DNA of 64,000 nt from Hylemonella gracilis ATCC 19624 (GTDB lineage: Bacteria > Pseudomonadota > Gammaproteobacteria > Burkholderiales > Burkholderiaceae_C), in contig NZ_AEGR01000102.1 in assembly GCF_000211835.1 (NCBI RefSeq), positions 39,818 to 103,817 of the forward strand, read 5' to 3'. The notes beneath the pieces are model-generated. The model saw only the letters and a program-made list of their open reading frames with translations, searched no databases and was not told the DNA's origin. Shown here in pieces: positions 9,774-18,279 of the stretch. Within the stretch, counting starts at the first letter, position 1. Each line of letters starts with the position of its first letter. Made by a program: the position numbers and the translations under genes.

Positions 9774-11432
9774 ATGAAACATCTGCTGAATTTGCTCGCG
9801 GCCATTGCGCTGCTGGTCTGGGGTACGCACCTCGTGCGCACCAACGTGTTGCGCGTCCTTGGCAGCAACCTGCGGCACTTCCTCGCCGCCAGCATGGGTA
9901 ACCGCTTCACGGCCATGCTCTCGGGCCTGGGTGTCACGGCGGTCGTGCAGTCCAGCACAGCGACCGCCCTCATCACCTCGGCTTTCGTCGGCCAAGGCCT
10001 GATCGCCCTGCCGGCCGCGCTGGCCGTGATGCTGGGCGCGGACATGGGCACCAGCCTGATGGCGGTGGTTTTTTCCTTCGATCTGTCCTGGCTGTCGCCG
10101 TTGTTCATCTTCCTTGGCGTGACGCTCTTCATCGCGCGCCAAGGCAGCACAACGGGTGACGTCGGCCGTGTGCTGATCGGTCTGGGCCTGATGCTGCTGG
10201 CCCTGCAACTGGTGGGCGAGGCCACGACGACGCTGACCCGCAATCCGGCCGTGCAACTCATACTCGGCCAGCTCGCGAGCGACCGACTGCTGGAAATCGT
10301 GATCGGTGCGCTGCTCACCGTGCTGGCTTATTCCAGCCTGGCGGTGGTGCTGCTGGTCGCCACCCTGGCGCTGCAGGTCATCACGATCGACGTGGCGCTA
10401 GGCCTGGTGCTGGGCGCCAACCTGGGCAGCGGCCTGCTGGCGGTGCTGACCACCCTGCGCGCCAGCCCCAGCACGCGCCAGGTGCCGCTGGGCAACCTCA
10501 TCTTCAAGGGCCTGGGCGTGCTGGTGGCCATCCCCTTGGTGCCGTATTGGCTGCGCGGCGCGCAATTCCATGTGCAGGACCCGGCGCTGCTGACCGTGCT
10601 GTTCCATCTGAGCTTCAACATCGCCACGGCGCTGATCTTCGTGGGGCTCACCCACCCTGTCGCGCGCTGGGTGGAGCGCCTGCTGCCGCGCAACAAGGCC
10701 TCGGCGCTGGAACGGCCCCAGCACCTGGACCCTTCCGCGCTGGCCACGCCCTCGCTGGCGATCTCCTGCGCGGCGCGCGAGGCCATGCACCAGGCCGACG
10801 TCGTGGAAACCATGCTGCGCGGGGTCCTCGCGGTCATCAAGGACAACGACCTCAAGCTGGCCGAGGAACTGCGCAAGATGGACGATACGGTGGACAGCCT
10901 GTACTCGTCCATCAAGTACTACCTGACCAAGCTCTCGCGCCAGCAATTGAACGAGGCCGACAGCCGCCGCTGGACCGACATCATCAGCTTCACCATCAAC
11001 ATGGAGCAGATCGGTGACATCGTGGAGCGCATCCTGCTCGACATCGAGGACAAGAAGATCCGCAAGGGACGGGCCTTCTCGGAGGCGGGCATGGCCGAGA
11101 TCTGCGAGATGCATGAACGCCTGATCGCCAACATGAACCTGGGCATGAGCGTGTTCCTGAACGGCAATGTGCGCGACGCGCAGCGCCTGCTCGAGGAAAA
11201 AATGCGCTTTCGCGACCTGGAACGCGCCTACGCCACCAGTCACCTGGAGCGTCTGAGCGGACAAACCGTGCAGAGCATGGAAACCAGCTCCCTGCACCTG
11301 GACCTGATCAGCGACCTCAAGCGCATCAACTCGCACATCTGCTCGATCGCCTACCCCATCCTGGATTCGGCCGGCGCGCTCGCGCCCACGCGGCTGCGCA
11401 TGCCGCCCGAAGCCCCCTCGCAGAAAAACTGA
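9774..11432 (+). CDS. Na/Pi cotransporter family protein with PhoU-like C-terminal domain
   Basis: A 552-residue inner-membrane protein. Its N-terminal half contains the two inverted Na/Pi-cotransporter repeats, each with a QSS-type substrate motif: VVQSSTATALITSAFVG in the first and AYSSLAVVLLVATLA in the second, followed by a GANLGSG loop. Its C-terminal half (about 330-545) is a predicted helical PhoU-like cytoplasmic domain (for example FTINMEQIGDIVERILLDIE). The family imports phosphate with sodium or regulates its flux. Nothing in the flanks (lspA upstream, the flagellin gene downstream) suggests a Pho operon. Confidence 0.87.
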   Translation: MKHLLNLLAAIALLVWGTHLVRTNVLRVLGSNLRHFLAASMGNRFTAMLSGLGVTAVVQSSTATALITSAFVGQGLIALPAALAVMLGADMGTSLMAVVFSFDLSWLSPLFIFLGVTLFIARQGSTTGDVGRVLIGLGLMLLALQLVGEATTTLTRNPAVQLILGQLASDRLLEIVIGALLTVLAYSSLAVVLLVATLALQVITIDVALGLVLGANLGSGLLAVLTTLRASPSTRQVPLGNLIFKGLGVLVAIPLVPYWLRGAQFHVQDPALLTVLFHLSFNIATALIFVGLTHPVARWVERLLPRNKASALERPQHLDPSALATPSLAISCAAREAMHQADVVETMLRGVLAVIKDNDLKLAEELRKMDDTVDSLYSSIKYYLTKLSRQQLNEADSRRWTDIISFTINMEQIGDIVERILLDIEDKKIRKGRAFSEAGMAEICEMHERLIANMNLGMSVFLNGNVRDAQRLLEEKMRFRDLERAYATSHLERLSGQTVQSMETSSLHLDLISDLKRINSHICSIAYPILDSAGALAPTRLRMPPEAPSQKN

Positions 11433-11518
11433 TCCAGCCCGGAACGCGGCGAGCACGGGTTTACCCGGTGCATCCCGTCGGCGCGGGCCGGCGTCCTGCT
11501 TTTCCGCGGATCAAACCC

Positions 11519-11545
11519 TCAAGTCGCCCTCAGGCGCGCCGAAAA
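11519..11545 (+). promoter_or_regulatory. Candidate sigma-28 (FliA) promoter for the flagellin gene
   Basis: TCAAGTCG at 11519-11526, an 11-base spacer, and GCCGAAAA at 11538-11545. The established flagellar sigma-28 consensus is TAAAGTTT, 11 bases, GCCGATAA. The -10 matches at 7 of 8 positions, the -35 at 5 of 8, and the spacing is exact. It lies about 110 bases upstream of the flagellin start codon, a normal leader length for late flagellar genes. Confidence 0.65.
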
Positions 11546-11656
11546 CGAGGATGAAACCCCGTCTTCTGCCCGCCTGTTTCCAACCGGCGGGTTGTGCCGT
11601 GGTTGTAGTGATCGAAGAAAACGGTTCCCCCAGGACACCCCTCACCCGGACTGCCC

Positions 11657-13354
11657 GTGGCGCTGACGATCAACACCAACATGCTGTCGCTGACGGCCCG
11701 GAGGAATCTGGCCGGCAGCGATGCGTCGTTCACGACCACGATCCAACGCTTGTCCAGCGGCCTGCGGGTCAACAGCGCCCGCGACGACGCCGCCGGCCTG
11801 GCCATTTCGGAACGCTTCACCAGCCAGATCCGCGGACAGCAGCAGGCCATGCGCAACGCGAACGACGCGGTATCGCTGCTGCAGACGGCGGAGGGCGCGA
11901 TCTCCAACGTCTCGGGGGGCTTGCAGCGCATCCGTGAGCTATCGATCCAGTCCGCCAACGCCACCAACTCGGCGTCGGACCGGCGCGCCTTGCAGCTTGA
12001 AGTCAGCCAGTTGCTGGCCGAGATCGACCGGGTGGGTGTCAGCACGGAGTTCAACACGCTCAAGGTGTTTGATCAGTTCCGCAACAAGATGGTCGGCGGC
12101 GGCACCACGGGCGACCTGGACAAGGACGCCGTGATCGAGGGGCTGCAGGGCGGCTGGCTGGAAAACACCGAGCAGATGATCCAGGCCGCATATGGCATCG
12201 CGGGCAGCGGCAACACCTTCACCATCGACCTGAGTGTCTTCACCGATGGCGCGGGCGGCACCGCGGCGCGGGTCACTTCGCTCGCTGGCCCCAGTGGCCC
12301 GGGCACCAACATCACGCTGGAAATCGACATGGCGGATTTCGTTCCGCCCAACCTGCCCAACGGAGGCACGGCACCGTTCTACAGCGATCGCATCATCGCC
12401 CATGAAATGGTGCACGCCATCATGGCCACGGGGCAGAGTTGGGGCGAACTGGTCAACGATGGCGGCGCCACTTGGTTCCTGGAAGGCGTGGCCGAGTTCA
12501 TCCATGGCGCGGATGAACGGGTCCAGGCCGACGGCGTGCCCGCGACACTGGCCGACAACATCTCCGCCTGGGGCGGCACGAGCGTGGACTACTCCTCGGC
12601 CTACACCGCCGTGCGCTACCTGCACACCATGACCGGCGGCAATGGCGTCAAGGACATGCTGCAGTACCTGCAAGGCACGCCGGGCCAGACACTGGATGAC
12701 GCGTTCGCGGCCGTGACGTCTTACGCCAGCACGGCCGCTTTCGTGGCCGACTTCAACGCCAACAAGGCCGCCTTCATCTCGACGTTCAACTTCGGCAACG
12801 CCGACACCGGGGCAATCGGAGGCGCGGATGTGGATGGTGGTCCTTCCATGAGCGCCGAAGACATCGTGAACGATTCGGGCAGCACCATCAGCACCAATGT
12901 GCTGTCCGGCTTCAACGAGGTCTGGAAGGAATGGGAAGAAAGCAGCGGGGGCGGCACCGGCAACATCCTGCGCTTTCACATCGGGGCCAACGCCAAGCAG
13001 ACCATCGACGCCGCCATCGGTGGGATGAACCTGGGCGCCCTCAACCTCACGGACGTGGACATCAGCGACGTCAACGGCGCCAACAAGGCCATCCTGCGCA
13101 TGGACCAGGCGCTCGAATACACCAGCCGCCTGCGCGCCAACTTGGGGGGGCAGATGTCGCGCCTGGAGCAAACCATCGCCAACCTGCAGATTTCCGCCGA
13201 GAGCCTGACCGCGAGCCGCTCGCGCATCGTGGACGCGGACTTCGCGCGAGAAACCGCCGCGCTGTCACGCGCGCAAGTGCTGCAACAGGCGGGCACGGCC
13301 ATGGTCGCGCAGGCGAACCAAATCCCCCAAGGCGTGCTGGCGCTGCTGCGTTAG
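11657..13354 (+). CDS. Proteolytic flagellin (flagellinolysin-type): flagellin with internal zinc metalloprotease domain
   Basis: A 565-residue flagellin. Residues 1-140 are a canonical N-terminal D0/D1 region ([34 protein letters not shown]). Residues 480-565 are a canonical C-terminal region ending [13 protein letters not shown]. The central variable region is not an ordinary D2/D3. It carries a gluzincin site, HEMVH at 249-253 (two zinc histidines and the general-base Glu250), and a downstream WFLEGVAEF whose Glu276 is the likely third ligand. This matches the proteolytic flagellin family first characterised in Clostridium haemolyticum, in which the filament displays many protease copies. 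The start is GTG 11657 and a sigma-28-like promoter lies upstream. No other flagellar structural gene is nearby, so it may be a second, specialised filament protein. Zinc-ligand geometry is inferred from motif spacing; substrate is unknown. Confidence 0.92.
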   Translation: MALTINTNMLSLTARRNLAGSDASFTTTIQRLSSGLRVNSARDDAAGLAISERFTSQIRGQQQAMRNANDAVSLLQTAEGAISNVSGGLQRIRELSIQSANATNSASDRRALQLEVSQLLAEIDRVGVSTEFNTLKVFDQFRNKMVGGGTTGDLDKDAVIEGLQGGWLENTEQMIQAAYGIAGSGNTFTIDLSVFTDGAGGTAARVTSLAGPSGPGTNITLEIDMADFVPPNLPNGGTAPFYSDRIIAHEMVHAIMATGQSWGELVNDGGATWFLEGVAEFIHGADERVQADGVPATLADNISAWGGTSVDYSSAYTAVRYLHTMTGGNGVKDMLQYLQGTPGQTLDDAFAAVTSYASTAAFVADFNANKAAFISTFNFGNADTGAIGGADVDGGPSMSAEDIVNDSGSTISTNVLSGFNEVWKEWEESSGGGTGNILRFHIGANAKQTIDAAIGGMNLGALNLTDVDISDVNGANKAILRMDQALEYTSRLRANLGGQMSRLEQTIANLQISAESLTASRSRIVDADFARETAALSRAQVLQQAGTAMVAQANQIPQGVLALLR

Positions 13355-13364
13355 CGTCGCGCGC

Positions 13365-14168
13365 TCAGCCCGCAGGCTGAACCAGGTCCGGCGCGAGTAT
13401 CAGCGCGGCCTCCAGCGTGTACCGCCCGGCCGCCACGTCCGCGCGCACGCGATCGGGCGAGACGAGCTCGAAACGCTCCACTTCGCCATCCTGATTGATG
13501 GGTTCGATCCCCGCCGGCACCGTGCAACGGTACCAGTCGATGCGCTCCACGGTGTAGCCCACGCCCGAAGCGACATCGCTGGGCTTGCGGATTTCCAGCA
13601 CACCCGCGTGAGCCACGTCATGCAAGGCGTCCAGTCTCAACCCAGCTTCTTCCCAGGTCTCGCGGGCCAGCGCCTGTTCCAGCGTGTCCGCCGCGCTGAC
13701 CATGCCGCCCATCAGCGTGTCCCACAAGCCGGGGTCATTGGCCTTGTCCAAGGAACGGAGTTGCACCCAGACGCGATGCGGTTCGTCCTCGCGCAGCGAT
13801 GCCGATACACCGTGCAAGTGCACCGCGCGCGTGGCGATGCCCAGCGCACGCACGGCGGCACGTTCGATCCGACCCACGGGTTCGCCCAGTTGCACGCCCT
13901 CCGACTCGGCATGCACCGGCAGCAGTTCATCGCGCCAAGCGCCGAGCAGGCCGCGCTCGCGCAAGGTTTGCGCCAGCGTGGCCAAGGTCGCGTCGGGACG
14001 GCTGAAGGCGTGGATGCACCAACCCGCCTCGAAGGAGGCCAAGGCCAGGGCGTGCGCCACCTCCGGCACGACCGAACCGATGCGCAGAGGTGCTGCCGCG
14101 CCGATGCGCAGCCACAGGGGGTCACGCGCTTGCAGCGGCGCGCGCTGATAACGCAGCAGATCAGTCAC
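13365..14168 (-). CDS. Nudix hydrolase, DUF4743-type
   Basis: A 267-residue protein with an N-terminal domain (1-130) of the kind found in the DUF4743 Nudix group, followed by a Nudix fold. The Nudix box runs from Gly155 through RETWEEAGL at 169-177, keeping the metal-binding REXXEE core. The upstream conserved acidic position is Asp161 rather than Glu. Members of this architecture in yeast and plants hydrolyse damaged thiamin diphosphate derivatives, so a housecleaning role is plausible but not demonstrated here. It converges on the flagellin gene, whose stop lies 10 bases away, and is 36 bases downstream of the quinone oxidoreductase gene. Confidence 0.85.
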   Translation of the reverse strand: MTDLLRYQRAPLQARDPLWLRIGAAAPLRIGSVVPEVAHALALASFEAGWCIHAFSRPDATLATLAQTLRERGLLGAWRDELLPVHAESEGVQLGEPVGRIERAAVRALGIATRAVHLHGVSASLREDEPHRVWVQLRSLDKANDPGLWDTLMGGMVSAADTLEQALARETWEEAGLRLDALHDVAHAGVLEIRKPSDVASGVGYTVERIDWYRCTVPAGIEPINQDGEVERFELVSPDRVRADVAAGRYTLEAALILAPDLVQPAG

Positions 14169-14204
14169 CGGCGGAGGCTCCAGGTCAACATGAGGCGGCC
14201 TGAC

Positions 14205-15200
14205 TCACAGCGTGAGGATGGTGCTGCCGGTGGTCTTGCGGGCCTCGAGGTCGCGATGCGCCTGCTGCACGTCTTCCAGCTTGTAGCGCTGGTCGATGTT
14301 GATCTTCACCTTGCCACTGGCCACGACCGCGAACAGCTCATCGGCCATGGCCTGGGTGCTCTCACGGGTCGCGATGTGCGTGAACAGGGTTTGGCGTGTC
14401 ACGTAGATGGACCCCTTGGGGCCCAGCAGCCCCGGGGCAAACGGCGCCGGTGAACCCGAGGAATTGCCGAAACTCGCCATCAGCCCGAAGGGCCGCAGGC
14501 AGTCCAGGGATTTGTCCCAAGTGTCCTTGCCCACGCTGTCGTAGACCACCTTCACGCCCTGGCCCCCAGTGATCTCCTTGACGCGAACCAAGAAATCCTC
14601 GGTGTTGTAGTTGATCACGTGGGCCGCACCGTTGGCCTTGGCCAGGGCGCACTTCGCGTCGGAACCTGCGGTGCCGATCAGTTGCAGACCCAGTTCGCGC
14701 GCCCACTGGCAGGCGATCTGGCCCACGCCGCCCGCGGCCGCGTGGAAGAGCACGAAATCGCCGCGCTGCAGTCCCTCGACCGGCAACGTCTTCCTGAGCA
14801 GGTATTGCGCGGTCAGGCCCTTGAGCATCATGGCCGCACCGGTCTCGAAGGAAATGCCGTCGGGCAGCTTGCACACGCATTTCGCGGGCATCACGCGCAC
14901 ATCGCAATAGGCACCGGGCGGCTGGCTGGCGTAGGCCGCGCGGTCTCCGATCTTCAGATGCGTGACCCCCGCGCCCACGGCTTCCACCACGCCCGCGCCC
15001 TCCATGCCCAACTGCAGAGGCATGGGAAAAGGGTAAAGACCGGTGCGCTGGTAGACATCGATGAAATTCAGACCGACCGCGTGGTGGCGGATGCGGATCT
15101 CGCCTGGGCCCGGCTCGCCCACCGTCACCTCGACCACCTTCATCTCTTCCGGTCCGCCGCTCTTGTCGATGCGAACGGCGCGGGAACGAATCTGACTCAT
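14205..15200 (-). CDS. qor: NAD(P)H:quinone oxidoreductase (zeta-crystallin type)
   Basis: A 331-residue member of the medium-chain dehydrogenase/reductase superfamily, quinone-oxidoreductase branch. It lacks the structural-zinc cysteine cluster of alcohol dehydrogenases. Signatures are the N-terminal HAVGLNFIDVYQRTGLYP and the cofactor motif HAAAGGVGQIACQWA in the Rossmann domain, with VVYDSVGKDTW later. It would reduce quinones with NADPH in the cytoplasm. I choose ATG 15200 because a GAGGAG site lies nine bases upstream; an ATG nine bases earlier abuts that site. It is divergent from a DMT permease gene. Confidence 0.92.
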   Translation of the reverse strand: MSQIRSRAVRIDKSGGPEEMKVVEVTVGEPGPGEIRIRHHAVGLNFIDVYQRTGLYPFPMPLQLGMEGAGVVEAVGAGVTHLKIGDRAAYASQPPGAYCDVRVMPAKCVCKLPDGISFETGAAMMLKGLTAQYLLRKTLPVEGLQRGDFVLFHAAAGGVGQIACQWARELGLQLIGTAGSDAKCALAKANGAAHVINYNTEDFLVRVKEITGGQGVKVVYDSVGKDTWDKSLDCLRPFGLMASFGNSSGSPAPFAPGLLGPKGSIYVTRQTLFTHIATRESTQAMADELFAVVASGKVKINIDQRYKLEDVQQAHRDLEARKTTGSTILTL

Positions 15201-15331
15201 GGAAAACATCTCCTCTGTGCACACGCCGGGGCATTCTAAGGGCCGCCCGCTGTTTCGCGGGCGACAGCCCCCCCCTGCGCGGCAAGATGGCGCAGGCACG
15301 GCGTGTGCCCACGCTTGCTACAGTGCGGACC

Positions 15332-16255
15332 ATGTCAGACACCACAAACCCTCGCTCCCACAGTCTCACCCTCTCCACGCTCGCGTTACTCACCCTTCCC
15401 CAGATCCTCTGGGCGGGCAACGCCATCGTCGGCCGCTTGGTCGTGGACCTGGTGCCCCCCTTGATGTTCAACTTCCTGCGCTGGTCGCTGGCCAGTCTCG
15501 TGCTGCTGCCGCTGGCCGCCTGGGTCTTGCGGCCCGGCAGTGGCTTGTGGGCGCACCGCTGGCGCTTTGCCTGGCTCAGCCTCTTCAGCGTGGGCGCCTA
15601 CAACGCGCTGCAGTACATGGCGCTGCAAACCTCATCGCCCATCAACATGACCCTGGTGGGCAGCAGCATGCCGATCTGGATGCAATTGGTGGGTCGCGTC
15701 TTCTTCAAGGAACCGGTCTCGCGCCGCCAGATGGCGGGTTCGCTGCTGTCCATCGCGGGCGTGGTGCTCGTGCTCAGCCGCGGCAGCCTGGACACGCTGC
15801 GCAACTTCCACCTGCTGCCGGGAGACTTCTACATCCTGATGGCGACCATCTGCTGGGCCGTCTACAGCTGGATGCTGGTTCGGCCTCAGGGTGAGCCGCA
15901 GGCCATCCGTGGCGATTGGGCGGCCTTCCTGTTCGCGCAGACCCTGTACGGCTCGGTCTGGGCCGGCATGTTCGCGGCGGGTGAAACCGCGCTGTCCGAC
16001 CAGGCCATCGTTTGGGGCTGGCCGCTGGTACTCGCCCTGATCTATGTGGTCATCGGCCCGGCCGTCCTGGCCTACCGTTCCTGGGGTGCCGCGGTGCGGC
16101 GCGCCGGCCCCACCATCGCCAGCTTCTTCATCTGCTTCATCCCCTTCTTCACCGCCCTGCTCTCGGCCCTGCTGCTGGGCGAGATGCCGCAGCTCTACCA
16201 CGGCGCGGCCTTCCTGCTGCTGATCGGCGGAGTCATGGTCGCGTCGAAAAGGTAA
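15332..16255 (+). CDS. DMT-superfamily permease (EamA domains)
   Basis: A 307-residue inner-membrane protein with about ten hydrophobic helices arranged as two EamA repeats. The first repeat includes QILWAGNAIVGRLV and the proline/glycine-rich helix ALQTSSPINMTLVGSSMP. The second includes GPAVLAYRSWGAAVRRAGPT and ends at the C-terminus. The family exports metabolites or amino acids; no substrate can be given. ATG 15332 is preferred over an in-frame ATG 45 bases earlier because it begins just before the first helix. It is divergent from qor and converges on the SDR gene across a repeat-containing spacer. Confidence 0.87.
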   Translation: MSDTTNPRSHSLTLSTLALLTLPQILWAGNAIVGRLVVDLVPPLMFNFLRWSLASLVLLPLAAWVLRPGSGLWAHRWRFAWLSLFSVGAYNALQYMALQTSSPINMTLVGSSMPIWMQLVGRVFFKEPVSRRQMAGSLLSIAGVVLVLSRGSLDTLRNFHLLPGDFYILMATICWAVYSWMLVRPQGEPQAIRGDWAAFLFAQTLYGSVWAGMFAAGETALSDQAIVWGWPLVLALIYVVIGPAVLAYRSWGAAVRRAGPTIASFFICFIPFFTALLSALLLGEMPQLYHGAAFLLLIGGVMVASKR

Positions 16256-16400
16256 GCCCCCCTGAGTCGCCTGCGGCGCCTTCCCCTAGGGGGACGACAC
16301 CAGCCGCCCGGCCAAGCCGGTTCGGCGGTGTCCCCGGCCCGATACTGGGCGCATGCCCTGGCTTACCCGCCCAACAAGGCGCGGCGCCTGGGGGTGAGTC
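16256..16400 (+). repeat. C/G-rich extragenic palindromic repeat, copy 2
   Basis: The spacer between two convergent genes is filled with inverted repeats: CCCCCTGAGTCGCC, CCTAGG-centred CCCCTAGGGG, and CCGGCCAAGCCGG. The opening segment shares wording with copy 1 (minus strand of 3044-3157), and the AAGCCGGTTC segment is shared with copies 3 and 4. It probably acts as a bidirectional transcription barrier here; that function is inferred from position. Confidence 0.6.
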
Positions 16401-17189
16401 TCAATACGTGCCGGGATACGCACCGCCATCGGCCAGGACGTTCTGGCCATTGATGTAGCCCGCGTGCACGCTGCACAGAAAGGCGCAGATCGCGCCGAAT
16501 TCATCGGGGGTGCCGAAACGCTGCGCGGGCACGGTCTGGCGGCGCGCGTCGGCAATGGCTTCGATCGGCTTGCCAGTCTTCTGGGCCGCGCCGACCATGG
16601 TGGCCTTCAGCCTGTCGGTGTCAAAAGCGCCAGGCAACAGGTTGTTGAGCGTCACGCCCTTGCTCGCGATTTGCGGGTTGCGCGCCAGGCCCGCGACGAA
16701 CCCCGTCAGGCCGCTGCGCGCGCCATTGGACAGGCCCAGGATGTCGATCGGCGCCTTCACCGCGCTGGAGGTGATGTTGACGATGCGCCCGTAGCCCCGC
16801 GCGGCCATGCCGTCGATGGTGGCCTTGATCAGCTCGATGGGCGTGAGCATGTTGGCGTCCACGGCCTTGATCCAGGCTTCGCGATCCCAGCTGCGGAAGT
16901 CGCCAGGCGGCGGACCGCCCGCGTTGGTGACCACGATGTCGTAGTCCTTGCGTTCGGCGAAGATGGCCGCGCGCCCCTCGGGCGTGGTGATGTCCACCGG
17001 CACGGCGATGACTTCCACCCCAGGCGATTCGGCTTTCAGACGCGTGGCGGCGTCCAGCAAGGCATCCTTGCCGCGCGCGACGATGACGACGTTCACGCCC
17101 TCTTTCGCTAGTGCTTGCGCACAGCCGTAGCCCAGTCCCTTGCTCGCGCCGCCGACCAGCGCCCATTTGCCCTTGATGCCCAAATCCAT
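16401..17189 (-). CDS. Atypical short-chain dehydrogenase/reductase family protein
   Basis: A 262-residue Rossmann-fold protein like 3-oxoacyl-ACP reductases: a glycine-rich GGASKGLG (13-20), NAGG at 89-92, Asn113, and the ITSSAVK serine strand at 139-145. The expected catalytic YxxxK is replaced by SNGAR (154-158), so both Tyr and Lys are missing. A subgroup of BKR-like SDRs with an imperfect catalytic tetrad is known, and this fits it. Dehydrogenase activity is therefore doubtful, and a binding or altered-chemistry role is possible. A strong AGAGGAA ribosome site precedes ATG 17189. It is downstream of a DMT permease on the same strand. Confidence 0.85.
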   Translation of the reverse strand: MDLGIKGKWALVGGASKGLGYGCAQALAKEGVNVVIVARGKDALLDAATRLKAESPGVEVIAVPVDITTPEGRAAIFAERKDYDIVVTNAGGPPPGDFRSWDREAWIKAVDANMLTPIELIKATIDGMAARGYGRIVNITSSAVKAPIDILGLSNGARSGLTGFVAGLARNPQIASKGVTLNNLLPGAFDTDRLKATMVGAAQKTGKPIEAIADARRQTVPAQRFGTPDEFGAICAFLCSVHAGYINGQNVLADGGAYPGTY

Positions 17190-17242
17190 TTGCTTCCTCT
17201 TTAAGAAAATTTCAATAATGAAAAAACACTTGACTGCCTATA

Positions 17243-17352
17243 CCCCACCCAGGGCGCTCGCGGAACCGGCTTTGCCGGGCCGCTGAGTGCGCCCCCTCCG
17301 CGTGCGGGAGGGGGTGGCGAAGCGCCCAGCGGGCGCGCAGCCTGGGGGTAGT
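17243..17352 (-). repeat. C/G-rich extragenic palindromic repeat, copy 3
   Basis: It contains GGAACCGGCTTTGCCGGGCC (17262-17281), an imperfect palindrome, then GCCCCCTCC/GGAGGGGG-type arms and CCTGGGGG. Copy 4 at 31484-31576 has the same modules in the same order, with GGAACCGGCTTCGCCGGGCC at 31496-31515. It lies between the DMT permease and SDR genes, both on the minus strand. Confidence 0.65.
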
Positions 17353-17357
17353 CATTT

Positions 17358-18254
17358 CTATTTCTTGCTGAACAGAAAAATTCCGGTGAGCACCAGCGCC
17401 GTGCCCGCCAGCACCCACAAGGTCAATGGCTCATCGAGCAGCAGCGCGCCCATCAGGATGGTGGACAGCGGCCCGACCATGCCAGCCTGGGCCGCCGCCG
17501 CGGGACCGATGCGCTTGATGCCCATCATCACCAGCAGCACGGGCACCGCCGTGCACGCCGTGGCGTTGAGCAGCGAGAGCCAGAGCACGGGCGGCGCGAC
17601 CTGCATGGCCGAGATCGGCCGCAGCAGCAGGAACTGCGCGATGCAGAACAGGCAAGCGGCCGAGGTCGCCCATCCCACCAGTCGCAAGGTGCCCAGGCGC
17701 TGCACCATCTGGCCGCTGTAGACCAGGTAGACCGCGTAGCTGATCGCGCTGCCGAAGACCAGCAGCACACCCAGGAGCACATGGCTGCCCTGCAGGCTGA
17801 CTTCGTGGCCAAAGACCAGCAGCACGCCCGCGTAGCTGATGGCCATGGCCAGCATCTGCCGCGCGGACACCTCCTTGCGGTAGAGCAACCAGCCCAACAA
17901 CATGACAATCGTCGGGTTGAGGTAGAGGATCAGCCGCTCCAGCGAAGCGGTGATGTAGGCCAGGCCGGCGAAGTCGAGAAAGCTCGCGAGGTAGTAGCCC
18001 GTGAGCCCCAGGCCCAGGATGCCCAGCCAGTCCTTGCGGGTCAGCGGGGCCTGCCCCCGGCCGCTCCACCAGGCCATGCCCAGGAAAATGGGCAGCGCGA
18101 ACAGCATGCGGTACATCAACAGCGTGACCGCGTCCACGCCGTGTCGGTAGGCCAGCTTGACGATGATCGCCTTGCCGCTGAAGGCCACCGCACCCACGGT
18201 GGCATAGATCAGACCGGTGGCCCGGTCCCCTTTGTGAGTGAGAGCCGCCTGCAT
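17358..18254 (-). CDS. DMT-superfamily permease (EamA domains)
   Basis: A 298-residue protein with ten predicted helices and two EamA repeats, including AVAFSGKAIIVKLAYR in helix one and YITASLERLILYLNPTIV in the first repeat. The second repeat has GIKRIGPAAAAQAGMVGP. It is an inner-membrane metabolite exporter of unknown substrate. The open frame runs further upstream through the 3' end of the gamma-glutamyltransferase gene, but family similarity begins near ATG 18254, 25 bases after that gene's stop. The two are probably co-transcribed. Confidence 0.87.
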   Translation of the reverse strand: MQAALTHKGDRATGLIYATVGAVAFSGKAIIVKLAYRHGVDAVTLLMYRMLFALPIFLGMAWWSGRGQAPLTRKDWLGILGLGLTGYYLASFLDFAGLAYITASLERLILYLNPTIVMLLGWLLYRKEVSARQMLAMAISYAGVLLVFGHEVSLQGSHVLLGVLLVFGSAISYAVYLVYSGQMVQRLGTLRLVGWATSAACLFCIAQFLLLRPISAMQVAPPVLWLSLLNATACTAVPVLLVMMGIKRIGPAAAAQAGMVGPLSTILMGALLLDEPLTLWVLAGTALVLTGIFLFSKK

Positions 18255-18279
18255 CAGCACACTTTCGGCATGCGCTGAC

